A stretch of 64,000 nucleotides of DNA from Winogradskyella psychrotolerans RS-3 (GCF_000427335.1 NZ_ATMR01000206.1:91974-155973); one strand, 5' to 3'. Numbered from the stretch's first letter, positions 26,492 through 36,987 are shown. Made by a program: numbers and translations. Notes: generated from the sequence alone by a model not told the origin.

Positions 26492-28099
26492 ATGGCAACA
26501 AAAAATAAATACATACCACTTATTATTGGTGTTGCAATAGCAGCAGGAGTCATTATAGGTGGAAAATTAAATTTTTCTGACACATCAGATAATCTCTTCA
26601 CAACAAATAGCAAAAAGGATAAACTCAATCGGTTAATAGATTATATCGATTACGAATACGTAGAGGAAGTAAATACAGACAGTATTGTAGATGTTACTGT
26701 CAATGGTATTTTACATAATTTAGATCCACATTCAACGTATATTCCTAAAGAAGATTTAGAGCGAATTACCGAAAACATGAAAGGTGATTTTGTTGGTATT
26801 GGTATTAATTTTTATGCTTATAAAGATAGTATTGCCGTAATTAGACCTACCGAATATGGTCCAAGTGAGCGTGCAGGTATTATGAGTGGAGACCGTATTC
26901 TGTTAGCTGATGGAGATACGCTATACGGTCCCAGTATTTCTAATGATGATATAGGTGAGAAATTAAAAGGTGATAAAAACACCAATGTAAAACTTACGGT
27001 TTATAGGAAAGGTGAGGATGAATTATTAGAGTTTGATATCAAACGAAAGGCTATTCCCATAAAGAGTATTGATGCAGCTTATATGCTTACTGATGATTTG
27101 GGATATATAAAAATGAATCGTTTTGCAGAATCTACGTTTAAAGAATTTAAGTTAGCTTTAATTGAGTTAAAAGATCTTGGTGCTACTAAATTAGCCTTAG
27201 ATCTACGAGATAATCCAGGTGGTTTTTTAGGTATTGCAGAACAAATTGCAGATGAATTTTTAGAAGACGATAAGCTTATCTTATTTACAAAAGACAAACG
27301 AGGAAAAGAAGAGCGCATTTACGCCACAAAACGAGGAGACTTTGAAGAGGGAGAACTCTATATTCTGATCAATGAAAATTCCGCATCAGCAAGTGAAGTT
27401 ATTGCGGGTGCACTTCAAGATAATGATAAGGGGATTATTGTTGGTAGACGCTCTTATGGAAAGGGTTTAGTACAACGCGAAATGGCTTTAGGCGATGGCA
27501 GTGCTGTACGATTAACAGTGTCTAGATATTATACTCCAACAGGTCGTTCTATACAAAAACCATATACTAATGGTGAAAGCGAGAATTATTATAATGATTA
27601 TTATAAGCGTTTAAGAACCGGAGAATTAGCAGATGAAGAAAGTATAGTCGTTGATGACTCTTTAAAGTTTACCACACCAAAAGGGAAAGTGGTTTATGGA
27701 GGAGGAGGAATAATTCCAGATGTATTTGTACCAGTAGATCGCTTGTTTGATAATGAGACCATCAACTACTTAAGACGTAGAGGGCATTTTGGTTATTTCG
27801 TTTTTGAAGAATTAGATAAAGATCGCACGATATACCAAGATATTTCTAAATACGATTTTATTAATAATTTTGAAGTGAGTGATGATATTGTGGTAAGTTT
27901 TCAGAATTACATTAATAAAAGAGAGCGTACTAATATCACTTTTACCGTCTATAATGCCGAAATAAAACGCTTAATAAAAGCAACGTTGGCACAACAGTTA
28001 TATGATGATAATGCGTTTGAAGAAATCTTAAATAAAGAAGATATTATGGTGCAAGAAGTTATTCTTTTAAGCACGGAATATCCTAATTTTAAACAGTAA
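26492..28099 (+). CDS. S41-family C-terminal processing peptidase
   Basis: The preferred start is ATG 26492 (MATKNKYIPLIIGVAIAAG), one base after the deaminase stop. A start at 26462 would overlap that gene. About 535 residues comprise a membrane anchor, a PDZ domain (about residues 75-165, with VGIGINFYAY) and the protease domain. The Ser-Lys dyad is visible in NENSASASEVIAGAL and RSYGKGLVQ. These proteases trim envelope proteins at exposed C termini. The gene overlaps the convergent oxidoreductase by 11 bases. Confidence 0.9.
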   Translation: MATKNKYIPLIIGVAIAAGVIIGGKLNFSDTSDNLFTTNSKKDKLNRLIDYIDYEYVEEVNTDSIVDVTVNGILHNLDPHSTYIPKEDLERITENMKGDFVGIGINFYAYKDSIAVIRPTEYGPSERAGIMSGDRILLADGDTLYGPSISNDDIGEKLKGDKNTNVKLTVYRKGEDELLEFDIKRKAIPIKSIDAAYMLTDDLGYIKMNRFAESTFKEFKLALIELKDLGATKLALDLRDNPGGFLGIAEQIADEFLEDDKLILFTKDKRGKEERIYATKRGDFEEGELYILINENSASASEVIAGALQDNDKGIIVGRRSYGKGLVQREMALGDGSAVRLTVSRYYTPTGRSIQKPYTNGESENYYNDYYKRLRTGELADEESIVVDDSLKFTTPKGKVVYGGGGIIPDVFVPVDRLFDNETINYLRRRGHFGYFVFEELDKDRTIYQDISKYDFINNFEVSDDIVVSFQNYINKRERTNITFTVYNAEIKRLIKATLAQQLYDDNAFEEILNKEDIMVQEVILLSTEYPNFKQ

Positions 28100-28700
28100 C
28101 TTTATCGTGAATTTTGGTCTGTTTTCCATCATTCCAAAGCGTTAAAATATCGGTTGCCACATGAGACCCACTACCACAAGCCATGGCAAACTGACTACGC
28201 CAACCGGCTAACGTACCAGCAACATATAGGTTTTTTTCAATCAGATGATCTGTGTTTTTTAACCAAATTCTATCTTTTTCTAGTGCTGCTCTCGGATGCG
28301 GTTCTATATAGTTTTCAAGACCCTCTATGGTTATTAAATTGGTGTAACCAACAGCAACGACAACAATCTTAGAATAATAACTGTTTTTATTAGTAGTCAC
28401 TATAAAACCAGCCTCCACTTTCTTTATTTCATTTACTTTTTCATTTTCAATTTGAGAAATATGAGGATAGAGCGCTGTCAGTTGTGTTTTACCTTCCGTT
28501 AAAATATCTGAACCTAAGGTGCCAGGTTGTAATCCTAAGACATTATTAAATAAGGCGTCTTGAAGGTGTGATGCTTTTTGGTGTGTAATAATGCCAATAT
28601 GTTTGCCTTCTGCAAAAGGTTTGCTTTTGGCAGAACCTAAAATCAAAGCGCAAGACAAGCCAGCTGCTCCACCACCGATAATTAAAGCATCATAATTCAT
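28089..28700 (-). CDS. Small FAD-dependent oxidoreductase (thioredoxin-reductase-like)
   Basis: This 203-residue protein has the dinucleotide motif DALIIGGGAAGLSCALIL at the N terminus and a second flavin motif near the end (NLYVAGTLAGW). It is shorter than thioredoxin reductase, lacks an obvious CxxC active site and has no complete NAD(P) domain. It may be a reduced flavoprotein of the same superfamily. Its partner is unknown. It overlaps the next upstream small membrane gene by one base. Confidence 0.75.
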   Translation of the reverse strand: MNYDALIIGGGAAGLSCALILGSAKSKPFAEGKHIGIITHQKASHLQDALFNNVLGLQPGTLGSDILTEGKTQLTALYPHISQIENEKVNEIKKVEAGFIVTTNKNSYYSKIVVVAVGYTNLITIEGLENYIEPHPRAALEKDRIWLKNTDHLIEKNLYVAGTLAGWRSQFAMACGSGSHVATDILTLWNDGKQTKIHDKVTV

Positions 28701-28900
28701 TAGCGACGTTTACTTAGTTTTTCAATCTTCTTAGAAACTCTTAGAATTTGCAATAATATAAGTGCACAAAGTGCAGCCACAATTGTAATTAAAGCTGTTT
28801 GGCTTTCTCCATCAAAGAGGGCATCAAAATTCAGCTTTGTAGTATTAAAAATAATAAGAGCCAATGCAATAACTGATAGAATTAGTGTGAATACTTTCAT
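28700..28900 (-). CDS. Small two-helix membrane protein
   Basis: This 66-residue protein has two hydrophobic segments (about residues 3-19 and 36-54) and a basic C-terminal tail (SKKIEKLSKRR). It lies between the MarC-like gene and the oxidoreductase with tight spacing (11 bases and a 1-base overlap), which suggests a real gene in a three-gene operon. I do not recognise the family. Confidence 0.65.
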   Translation of the reverse strand: MKVFTLILSVIALALIIFNTTKLNFDALFDGESQTALITIVAALCALILLQILRVSKKIEKLSKRR

Positions 28901-28911
28901 GTTTAAAAAAT

Positions 28912-29493
28912 TTAAGCCAGTAAAGCTTTAATGTTATGCGCAAATAGTTTTACTGCGATAGCTAACAAAATTACACCAAATATTTTTCTTATAATGTTAA
29001 TTCCGTTTGCACCTATGATACGTTCAATTTTTGATGATGTTTTTAAGACAATGTAAATGACAACGACATTACTAATTACAGCAACAATAATATTTTCAAT
29101 AGCAAATTCTGCACGTAACGATAATAAGGTTGTTAATGTTCCTGGTCCTGCCATTAATGGAAATGCTAATGGAAAAACAGAAGCGGTAACCGAACTGTGT
29201 TCGTCATCTTTGTAGAGGGTAATACCTAAAACCATTTCTAAAGCAATAAAGAATATTACAAATGCACCAGCAACGGCAAATGAGTTGACGTCTATGCCAA
29301 TAAGACTTAATAAACTTTTTCCTACAAAAAGGAAAATAATCATTATTACACCAGCGATTATAGAGGCTTTTCCGCTTTGTATATGTCCAACTTTTTTACG
29401 TAAATCTATGATAATTGGAATGTTTCCAATGATATCGATAACCGCAAAAAGAATCATGAAAGCTGTAAATATTTCTTTAAAATTAAGTTGCAT
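28912..29493 (-). CDS. MarC/UPF0056-family integral membrane protein
   Basis: This 193-residue protein has six predicted membrane segments. It carries the MarC-family patterns LFAVIDIIGNIPIIIDLRKK near the start and ASVFPLAFPLMAGPGTLTTLLSL in the middle. The family was first linked to antibiotic resistance, but its true function is not established. It is the first gene of a leftward three-gene unit and diverges from the DUF3109 gene. Confidence 0.87.
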   Translation of the reverse strand: MQLNFKEIFTAFMILFAVIDIIGNIPIIIDLRKKVGHIQSGKASIIAGVIMIIFLFVGKSLLSLIGIDVNSFAVAGAFVIFFIALEMVLGITLYKDDEHSSVTASVFPLAFPLMAGPGTLTTLLSLRAEFAIENIIVAVISNVVVIYIVLKTSSKIERIIGANGINIIRKIFGVILLAIAVKLFAHNIKALLA

Positions 29494-29664
29494 TTTTTGA
29501 GTATTTTAAATCATTTATAACTTCTAAAATAGGGCTATAAGTTATTGGTCTTTAATTGCTTAATAGCTATATTTTAGTATGGGTTTTGAAATTTTTTGCA
29601 AAGGTGAGATATTATTAAAGATTTTCAATGGAAAATTGCGGTTAAGTTTAAGTATTTTTGCGGC

Positions 29665-30234
29665 ATGTTTCAACTCGGAAAAACCATAGTTTCAGAAGAT
29701 ATTATAGAAAAGGATTTTGTTTGCAATCTTTCGGCTTGTAAAGGTGCATGTTGTATCGATGGTGATGCAGGTGCTCCTTTAGAAAAAGATGAGGTCAAAA
29801 TCTTAGAAGATATTTATCCCAAAGTAAAACCATTTCTTCGTAAAGAAGGTATCGATGCTATTGAGGCCCAAGGGACTTCAATAACTACCGATTTTGGAGA
29901 TTTTGAAACTCCATTAATTAATGGTGCAGATTGTGCTTACGTTATTTTTGACGAGAAGAAAACGGCACTTTGCGCCATAGAAGAGGCTTACAATCAGGGA
30001 GAAATTAAATGGAAGAAACCGGTGTCTTGTCATTTATATCCCATACGAATAAGGGAATACACTGAGTTTTCTGGAGTTAATTATGATAAGTGGGAAATTT
30101 GTGATGATGCCTGTTCTTTGGGTAAAGAATTACAAGTGCCTGTTTACAAATTTGTAAAGGAAGCATTGATTAGAAAGTTTGGTGAGGATTGGTATGCAGA
30201 ATTAGAAAAAGTAGCCGAAACTTATAAGCGATAA
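29665..30234 (+). CDS. DUF3109-family cysteine-rich protein
   Basis: This 189-residue cytoplasmic protein has clustered cysteines. CNLSACKGACCIDGD lies near the N terminus, with single cysteines later in GADCAY, TALCAIEEAY, VSCHLYPIRI and WEICDDACSLG. The pattern matches the DUF3109/YkgJ-like group thought to bind zinc or an iron-sulfur cluster. Its function is unknown. It is monocistronic by spacing. Confidence 0.83.
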   Translation: MFQLGKTIVSEDIIEKDFVCNLSACKGACCIDGDAGAPLEKDEVKILEDIYPKVKPFLRKEGIDAIEAQGTSITTDFGDFETPLINGADCAYVIFDEKKTALCAIEEAYNQGEIKWKKPVSCHLYPIRIREYTEFSGVNYDKWEICDDACSLGKELQVPVYKFVKEALIRKFGEDWYAELEKVAETYKR

Positions 30235-30305
30235 GTTTTTTAACCTTAACTCTTGTTTGCTGTAACTCATTTTACAAGACCATGTAATATGCTTTTTAAA
30301 CATCT

Positions 30306-32256
30306 CTAGTTTATAAATTGAGTCTTCAATTTTGTAGGGATTTTTAAGATTATTTTAGTGCCAGACGGTTTTTCATTTTCATATAAATCTTCAATGTCTA
30401 ATGTATATGAATTTTGAAAAGCTTCTGAGAAATTAGCCAATCGTGCTTTTGTAATATCTATACCAACAGAGTTGCGTTCAAGTCGATTTCTATCATTTAT
30501 TTTTTTCGAGGCAATTCTACCAATACCATTGTCTATAATTTCTACAGTGATAAAATTGGGTGAATTCTTCCTAACGTTTAAGATTATTTTTTTGTTGTTA
30601 GATTTGGAAGATAAGCCATGCCACAGAGAGTTTTCTAAAAAAGGTTGAAGCACCAAAGAGGGCAATTTTGTGATTTCAGTATTTATAGACGGATCTACCA
30701 TAATAGTAAAATCTATTTCATTTGAAAACCGAATGTTTTCAATATTCATATACAACTTCATGGTTTCGAGCTCGTCATTAAGAGAGGTTTCTTTTTCTTT
30801 AGACGCCATTAAAATCTTTCGGATGAGTTTCGAAAATTTGTTGAGGTAATAAACGGCATTGGTTTTATCATTATTAATAATATAAAGCTTTATAGAATTA
30901 AGGGAGTTAAATATAAAATGAGGATTCATTTGACTGCGTAACATATCTTGTTCTAAGGTTAAGATATGTTTGTCGCGCTTTAGGGCTTTTGTTCTTTGAA
31001 TAATAAAAAGGGCGATACCTATAATTACTAAGAGTAGGGATGTGTAGAGCAAGATCTGTTTATTTCGCTCTAAGCGTAAACGAACGGATTCATTCTCTAG
31101 AGCTAAAGCTTTTATTTGATTGTTTTTATTTTCGTTTTCATATTCAACGGCGATATCATTAACATACTGTAGGTTTTGTTCCGTTAATATGGTGTTTTCT
31201 ATTTCAACAGCTTCTTGGTAATACTTTAATGCTGTTTTAAAATCATTGTTCTTTTGGTTAAGTTTAGATAGTAATTTGCTAGATTCTGCAACAGTTGATT
31301 TTAAATTGTAAGAATTGGCTATGTTGAGGGCTTTTTTTAAATGCTTTTCTGCGGAAATGAGTTGATTAGTTTCAATTTCTAATTGGCCAAGGTTGAGGTA
31401 TGAAGCCGAAATATAGTATTGATCGTCAATATCTAGAGCTTTACTTAGAGCTTCTTTAATAATAGGTCCTGCTTCCTTGTAATTGTGTTGTTTTAGATAA
31501 ATGCCTCCAATACTATTGAAGCAAATAGCGCGTCCAATTTCAGAATTAATTATATTGTTATAATCCAGTGATTGTTGAAAGTTAGATAAGGCTGAACTTA
31601 GGTTGCCTTTAGCTTCTTCTGCATAACCTATATTGTGATAGTTAATAGCTAGGCCTAATTTGTTGTCAATGCTTTTTTCAATTTTAAGAGATTTATTAAA
31701 TTGATTGATGGCTAAGTCATATTGTTTTAAAACTAAATAGATATTACCAATACTATTTTGTGAAACAGCAATGTTCTCAGTGATGGTTCGTGAGGGGTGT
31801 ACAACAGAATACGCAATTTTTAAAGCTTCGGTATGGTAGTCCAATGCTGGTTTAACCATGTCCATCCGTCTATAAACAACACCTATCATATTTAGGCTAA
31901 TAATCTTAAATTCGGTGCTTTCTACCTTGTCGGCATAAGCCTCTGCTTCTTTATGCGAAGCAATAGCTTGGTTGTATTTAGAAGTATTTCTTTGAATGAC
32001 GCCTAAAGCATTAAGCGCATAGCTAGAACTTTCAAAAGAAGCGATGTCTTTAGAAACATTAAGCAAACGTTTCATTTTTAGACTATCCTGTTCAAATGGT
32101 TCAAATAGGGAATCAATTTCAGCGTATAGGATAGGTGTATTGTTTTTTATATAGATTAATGAGTTTTCAAAACTTGTTTGCTGCGCAGAACTATAGGAAT
32201 TAAAAAGAAAAAACCAGAGATATTTTTAGTAGTTGATTCTTAAATAAATAATTCAT
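30306..32256 (-). CDS. TPR-containing LytS-type sensor histidine kinase, frame interrupted near 32210
   Basis: The gene starts at ATG 32256 with a signal-like segment (MNYLFKNQLLKISLVF). It breaks at adjacent A5/A6 runs (32202-32213) and continues as NSYSSAQQTSFENSLIYIKNN. TPR repeats cover the next 300 residues, then a coiled coil, a membrane helix (ILLYTSLLLVIIGIALFIIQ) and a His_kinase domain. The phosphoacceptor is in QMNPHFIFNSLNSIKLYI, and an ATPase domain follows (IDNGIGR). It lies 9 bases after the response regulator, so the two form a LytTR two-component pair. The signal sensed is unknown. Confidence 0.85.
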
Positions 32257-32265
32257 GATTGCGAT

Positions 32266-32998
32266 TTATAGTTTTTCAAGAAAATCTGATTTGCGCTGTC
32301 TCGCTACAGGAATTTTATGATCACTGTCCATAATAACATAACCTTCATTTTTAATGAATGCTTTAATCTTGTTCAGATTAATAATGTAGGAGTTGTGAAT
32401 CCTAAAAAAGTAATGCTCTGGTAAAATGGCATCAACTTCTTTTAATTTTTGGTGAGCACTATTTTTTTCTGATTCTGTAAAAATAGCGTACTGTAATTAC
32501 CGTCAGACTCTATATAGATAATATCATCGACATCTAAAAAAAGTAGTTTTCCATCCGTGTTAATGGTAATCTTTTTTTATCGAATTGCGAATTAAAATTA
32601 GTGAGCATACGCTCTAACTTTTGGGAGTTAATGGTGCGTTCGCTATATTTTTTAATTTTTGAGATGCAGTTTCTTAAATCATCCGAATCTATAGGTTTTA
32701 ATAAGTAATCAATAGCATCGTGTTTTAAAGCTTTTATAGCATATTCATCGTATGCGGTAGTTATGACCACGGCAAAGTTGGGATTGTTGAGTTGTTCTAA
32801 AAATTGAAAACCACCAATAGTTGGCATTTGTACATCTAAGAACAGGCAATCTGGTGTATGCGAATTTAAATACGTTAGCGCTTCATCTGGGTCAGTAAAG
32901 GAGGCCATAACTTCTATTTCTTCGCTAAAATTATTGATTTCCCAAATTAAACTTTGTACGGCTTTTGGTTCATCGTCTACGATTACTGCTTTTAACAT
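32266..32998 (-). CDS. LytTR response regulator, two frame breaks
   Basis: The receiver domain is intact (VIVDDEPKAVQSL, phosphorylation site LFLDVQMP, Lys in DYLLKPID). The frame then breaks at a seven-base run (32572-32578) and again at a five-base run (32446-32450). One extra A at each place restores a LytTR DNA-binding domain: LLFLDVDDIIYIESDGNYST, RIHNSYIINLNKI, ending DFLEKL at 32266. Repaired length is about 244 residues. It precedes its cognate histidine kinase. LytTR regulators bind direct-repeat sites. The target is unknown. Confidence 0.85.
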
Positions 32999-33355
32999 AG
33001 GTATAAATTATTAAATCTAAATATAGCAATATATTGAGTGTTAAGGATATAAATATGTATGCAATGCATGGTTTAGTGTGTAGAATGCTAAAAATAGTTA
33101 AAGAAAAATAGTACAGCCAGATATACACTTTTTTTTACCAGTTATACATTACATCGTTGAAGTATAGTGAATTATGGTCATATTTGTGTAATGAAATTAA
33201 CCAAAAATTACAGCAAATTAGGGGTTTGCTTTTTGGTTTTAATGCTATTAATTAGTAAAATTTAGGGTTTTAAAATTCTAATCTTTCATTACTGTGTTAA
33301 TTTGTAATACGTAATTTTTTAATTGCTTATTATTAGTTTTAGTTAGTTATTAGGG

Positions 33356-33386
33356 AAAAAAGAGCGTTATGTCAACGCTCTTTTTT
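33356..33386 (+). terminator. Orphan intrinsic terminator
   Basis: AGAGCGTT (33361-33368) pairs with AACGCTCT (33374-33381) across a five-base loop and is followed by a T tract. A-tracts before it make it usable on both strands. No known gene ends here. Confidence 0.75.
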
Positions 33387-33614
33387 GTGGCTTAATTTCA
33401 GCTAAATATTTATGTCTTAACCGTCAATAAACTCGGTTGTTAACCTTCATTTTAACACGATTAAACTTACATTTTTATTTGTAATATATTTGTTTTAATC
33501 ACTTAATATACAGTTATTTAGTTTCGTTTTTGGCAATCTTCTCTTTTCTTCCACTATAAACTGATTTGTTAAGAACTTGTTGACAATGTTTATAAAATTA
33601 GCTTTCATTTTTAC

Positions 33615-33626
33615 TGACAATTGTCA
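33615..33626. promoter_or_regulatory. Perfect palindrome upstream of nrdB
   Basis: TGACAATTGTCA is a 12-bp perfect palindrome about 200 bases before nrdB. A related half, TTGACAATG, occurs about 36 bases upstream. It may be a regulator site for nrdB-nrdA. It does not resemble the NrdR box I know from other phyla. Confidence 0.35.
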
Positions 33627-33824
33627 ATCTTTGTAGCGAGCAAAATAAAATAGATTTTTCTAGTTTTTGGATTTGAAAATCGTGAGGAAAAATCATTTTT
33701 TATAAAATTCAGCCCTTTATTTCTATAAAGGAAAAATATAAAACGTTTAACGGATTTACCCAATCAGTTTAGAATGGTTTCATACCACTCTAATGACTAG
33801 ATAGGCTTTAAAATTAAAAGAAAT

Positions 33825-35099
33825 ATGGAGATTACTCAGATTATAAAAAGAGATTATGAAACAAGTCCGTTTGTTTTAAATAAAATCACAAATGCTATTG
33901 AAAAAGCAATGCTTTCTGTAGGAAATGGTAGCAAGGAAGACGCCAATACAATTTCTGTAAATGTGTTGCAAACATTATTAGAGAGAAAGGGAAGAGATCA
34001 TAATTATTTACCTACTGTAGAAGAGGTACAAGATCTTGTTGAAGAAAAATTAATGACAAGCTCTTTTCCTAGTGTGGCAAAAGCTTACATATTATATAGA
34101 GACGAACAAGCGAGAAGTAGAAAAACAAATATTTTTGAAAAGCGTATCAACTTAAAACCTTACGAGTATCCTGAGCTTAATGAGTATGTAGATGCAATTA
34201 GACACTCGTACTGGATCCATTCAGAATTTAACTTTACTAGCGATATTCAAGATTTCAAAACAAGATTGACAGTTGTAGAGCAAAATGCGATTAAAAATAC
34301 CATGCTTGCTATTTCGCAGATTGAAGTGGCGGTAAAATCATTTTGGGGTGAGATTTACAACAAAATGCCGAAGCCAGAAATCGGATCGGTAGGAGCAACA
34401 TTTGCGGAAAGTGAAGTGCGTCATCATGATGCTTACTCGCATTTATTAGAAATATTAGGTCTTAATAACGAATTTAAAAACCTGAAGAAAAAGCCAGTAA
34501 TAATGAGACGTGTTCATTATTTAGAAACCGCTTTAAAGAATGCTAAAAGTGAAGACAATAAAGAATATGCAGAGTCAATTTTATTATTCTCTCTATTTAT
34601 TGAGCATGTGTCTTTATTTTCTCAGTTTTTAATCATCATGGCTTTTAACAAACACAAGAACATGCTTAAAGGTGTTTCTAATGTGGTTGAAGCAACGTCG
34701 AAAGAAGAGCAAATTCACGGTGATTTCGGAATTGATATCATCAAAATTATCAAAAATGAAAATCCAACTTGGTTTGATGCAGAGCACAACACTCTAGTAA
34801 GAGATTTATGTATAGAAGCATTTGACTCTGAGAGCAAACTTGTGGATTGGATTTTTGAAGCAGGAGAACTAGAGTTCTTACCTAAAGATGTTATTAATGA
34901 GTTTATAAAAAACAGATTTAATAATTCATTAGAAAGCATTGGCATCGAAAAAGTATTTGATGTAGATGAAAAGTTATTAGTGCAAACCGAATGGTTTGAT
35001 GACGAAATTATAGGAACAAAGCACGGAGATTTCTTCGTGAAGCGTTCAATAAACTATGCAAAGAGACAAAAAAGTGTAACCGGAGACGACCTATTTTAA
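33825..35099 (+). CDS. nrdB: Ribonucleotide reductase small subunit with N-terminal ATP-cone
   Basis: The 424-residue product starts with an ATP-cone (about residues 1-95: EITQIIKRDYETSPFVLNKITNAIEKAM... to AYILYRDEQARSR), then the radical-generating ferritin-like domain. Metal-ligand motifs are FAESEVRHHDAYSHLLE and EATSKEEQIHGDFG. ATP-cones usually sit on NrdA. Their presence on NrdB, with activity control through the small subunit, was described in Leeuwenhoekiella blandensis. Flavobacterial enzymes of this type are class Id with a dimanganese cofactor. A Tyr follows the ExxH motif (EVRHHDAY). Whether it carries the radical cannot be judged. Confidence 0.92.
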   Translation: MEITQIIKRDYETSPFVLNKITNAIEKAMLSVGNGSKEDANTISVNVLQTLLERKGRDHNYLPTVEEVQDLVEEKLMTSSFPSVAKAYILYRDEQARSRKTNIFEKRINLKPYEYPELNEYVDAIRHSYWIHSEFNFTSDIQDFKTRLTVVEQNAIKNTMLAISQIEVAVKSFWGEIYNKMPKPEIGSVGATFAESEVRHHDAYSHLLEILGLNNEFKNLKKKPVIMRRVHYLETALKNAKSEDNKEYAESILLFSLFIEHVSLFSQFLIIMAFNKHKNMLKGVSNVVEATSKEEQIHGDFGIDIIKIIKNENPTWFDAEHNTLVRDLCIEAFDSESKLVDWIFEAGELEFLPKDVINEFIKNRFNNSLESIGIEKVFDVDEKLLVQTEWFDDEIIGTKHGDFFVKRSINYAKRQKSVTGDDLF

Positions 35100-35129
35100 G
35101 ACGACCTAATTTAATCCATTAACGACCCT

Positions 35130-36917
35130 ATGAACCAAGACATCAAAGACAAAGTGATTCAAGAATCAACAACAACAGCATCTAGCCACGATGAATTAAT
35201 TAAAGCTAGAAAAGAAGCTATTAAAGAAGCTAAAGCAGAACCAGAAATTAAATGGTTAACAGAACATAGTCGTCAATTTTTAGCTTCAGGTTACCTTACA
35301 GGTGATACAACTCCAGAAGAAAGAATTAGAGAAATTGCTAACAACGCAGAAAAAATATTAGGTATTGATGGTTTTGCAGATAAGTTCTATGGCTATATGG
35401 CTGAAGGATATTACTCATTAGCATCTCCAGTGTGGTCAAACTTTGGAAAAAAACGTGGCTTACCAATTAGTTGTTTTGGTTCGCATATTTCTGATGATAT
35501 GGGAGATATCCTTTATACACAGTCAGAAGTTGGAATGATGTCTAAATTAGGAGGTGGTACTTCTGGTTATTTTGGAAAATTGCGTCATAGAGGTGCTCCT
35601 GTAAAAAATAACGGTGAGTCTTCTGGTGCAGTTCACATTATGCAGTTGTTCGAAAAAATGGTCGATGTTGTAAGTCAAGGGTCAGTGAGAAGAGGTCGTT
35701 TTTCTCCATACTTACCAATTGAGCATCAAGATATACACGAGTTTTTAGAAATAGGAACAGAAGGAAATCCAATTCAAGAGTTAACACATGGTGTTACTGT
35801 AGGTGATGAGTGGATGCAAGAAATGATTGATGGCGATTCAGATAAAAGAGCTATTTGGGCAAAAGTATTACAACGTAGAGGAGAGATAGGATATCCTTAT
35901 ATTTTCTTTAGAGACAATGCTAATAACAATGCACCGGATGCTTATAAAGATCAAAAACATGAGATCTACGCAAGTAACTTATGTTCAGAAATTATGTTGC
36001 CTACAAACGATCGTTGGTCTTTTGTTTGTGTATTATCTTCTATAAACTTATTACATTATGATAAGTGGAAAGATACCGATGCTGTTGAAACAATGGTATA
36101 TTTCTTAGATGCCGTTTTAGAAGAGTTTATTACAAAATTAGAAGTGTATAGAGATTCTGAAAACCGTGACGATAGACATACATTTATGTTTATGGAAAAG
36201 GCATACACGTTTGCTAAAGAAAACAGAGCTTTAGGTTTAGGTGCTTTAGGATGGCACTCATTATTACAATCTAAAATGGTAGGTTTTGATAGTAAAGAGG
36301 CATTCGACTTAAACAGTGAAATCTTTAAAACAATTAAAGATAAATCGGTTAAAGCTTCAGAAGAATTAGCTGAGTTATTTGGTGAGCCAGAAGTATTAAA
36401 AGGATACGGAAGACGTAACACCACATTAAATGCTGTAGCACCAACAACATCTTCAGCGTTTATTTTAGGACAAGTATCTCAAGGTATTGAGCCAATTTGG
36501 TCTAACAGTTATGTAAAGGATATCGCAAAAATCAAAACAACGATTAAGAATCCTTATTTATTAGAGCTTTTAAAGGAAAAAGGAATGAACACTAATGACG
36601 TTTGGAAAAGCATCCGTGATTATGATGGTTCTGTACAACATTTAGAAGGTCTTACAGAAGAAGAGAAGAATGTGTTTAAAACCTATTCAGAAATTGATCA
36701 AATGACAATTATCTACCAGGCAGCAAACAGACAAAATCATATAGATCAATCACAATCGTTGAACATTATGGTGCATCCAGATATGCCAGTAAAAGATATT
36801 AATAAAATCTATGTTACGGCTTGGCAATTAGGTGTGAAGTCATTGTACTACCAACACAGTATGAATGCTGCACAGAAGTTTAAGCAAAAGAAAGATTGTA
36901 CCAGTTGTGAAGGGTAA
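35130..36917 (+). CDS. nrdA: Ribonucleotide reductase large subunit without ATP-cone
   Basis: This 595-residue catalytic subunit reduces ribonucleoside diphosphates to deoxy forms. It is shorter than E. coli NrdA because the ATP-cone is missing (moved to NrdB). Conserved regions include LPISCFGSHISDDM, GGTSGYFGKLRHRGAP, the NLCSEIMLP active-site Cys, APTTSSAFILGQVSQGIEP and a C-terminal redox pair CTSC. It follows nrdB by 30 bases in one operon closed by a terminator at 36958. Confidence 0.93.
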   Translation: MNQDIKDKVIQESTTTASSHDELIKARKEAIKEAKAEPEIKWLTEHSRQFLASGYLTGDTTPEERIREIANNAEKILGIDGFADKFYGYMAEGYYSLASPVWSNFGKKRGLPISCFGSHISDDMGDILYTQSEVGMMSKLGGGTSGYFGKLRHRGAPVKNNGESSGAVHIMQLFEKMVDVVSQGSVRRGRFSPYLPIEHQDIHEFLEIGTEGNPIQELTHGVTVGDEWMQEMIDGDSDKRAIWAKVLQRRGEIGYPYIFFRDNANNNAPDAYKDQKHEIYASNLCSEIMLPTNDRWSFVCVLSSINLLHYDKWKDTDAVETMVYFLDAVLEEFITKLEVYRDSENRDDRHTFMFMEKAYTFAKENRALGLGALGWHSLLQSKMVGFDSKEAFDLNSEIFKTIKDKSVKASEELAELFGEPEVLKGYGRRNTTLNAVAPTTSSAFILGQVSQGIEPIWSNSYVKDIAKIKTTIKNPYLLELLKEKGMNTNDVWKSIRDYDGSVQHLEGLTEEEKNVFKTYSEIDQMTIIYQAANRQNHIDQSQSLNIMVHPDMPVKDINKIYVTAWQLGVKSLYYQHSMNAAQKFKQKKDCTSCEG

Positions 36918-36957
36918 TAAATTGCTGCGAAGGCAGTAATCTCTCATAATAAAATTT

Positions 36958-36987
36958 AAAACCACTCTACTGTAGGGTGGTTTTTTA
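36958..36987 (+). terminator. Terminator of the nrdBA operon
   Basis: AAACCACTCTAC and its partner GTAGGGTGGTTT form a hairpin ending in TTTTTT, about 40 bases after the nrdA stop. Confidence 0.8.

Larger units (their letters stand above)
32999..33824. other. 826-bp gap upstream of nrdB with orphan terminator
   Basis: No family-recognisable gene is present. The gap contains a 24-codon open frame (33191-33265, MKLTKNYSKLGVCFLVLMLL...), an intrinsic terminator at 33356-33386 with no gene in front of it, and a perfect palindrome TGACAATTGTCA at 33615-33626. It could hold a small RNA or tiny membrane peptide gene plus the nrdB promoter region. Confidence 0.4.
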
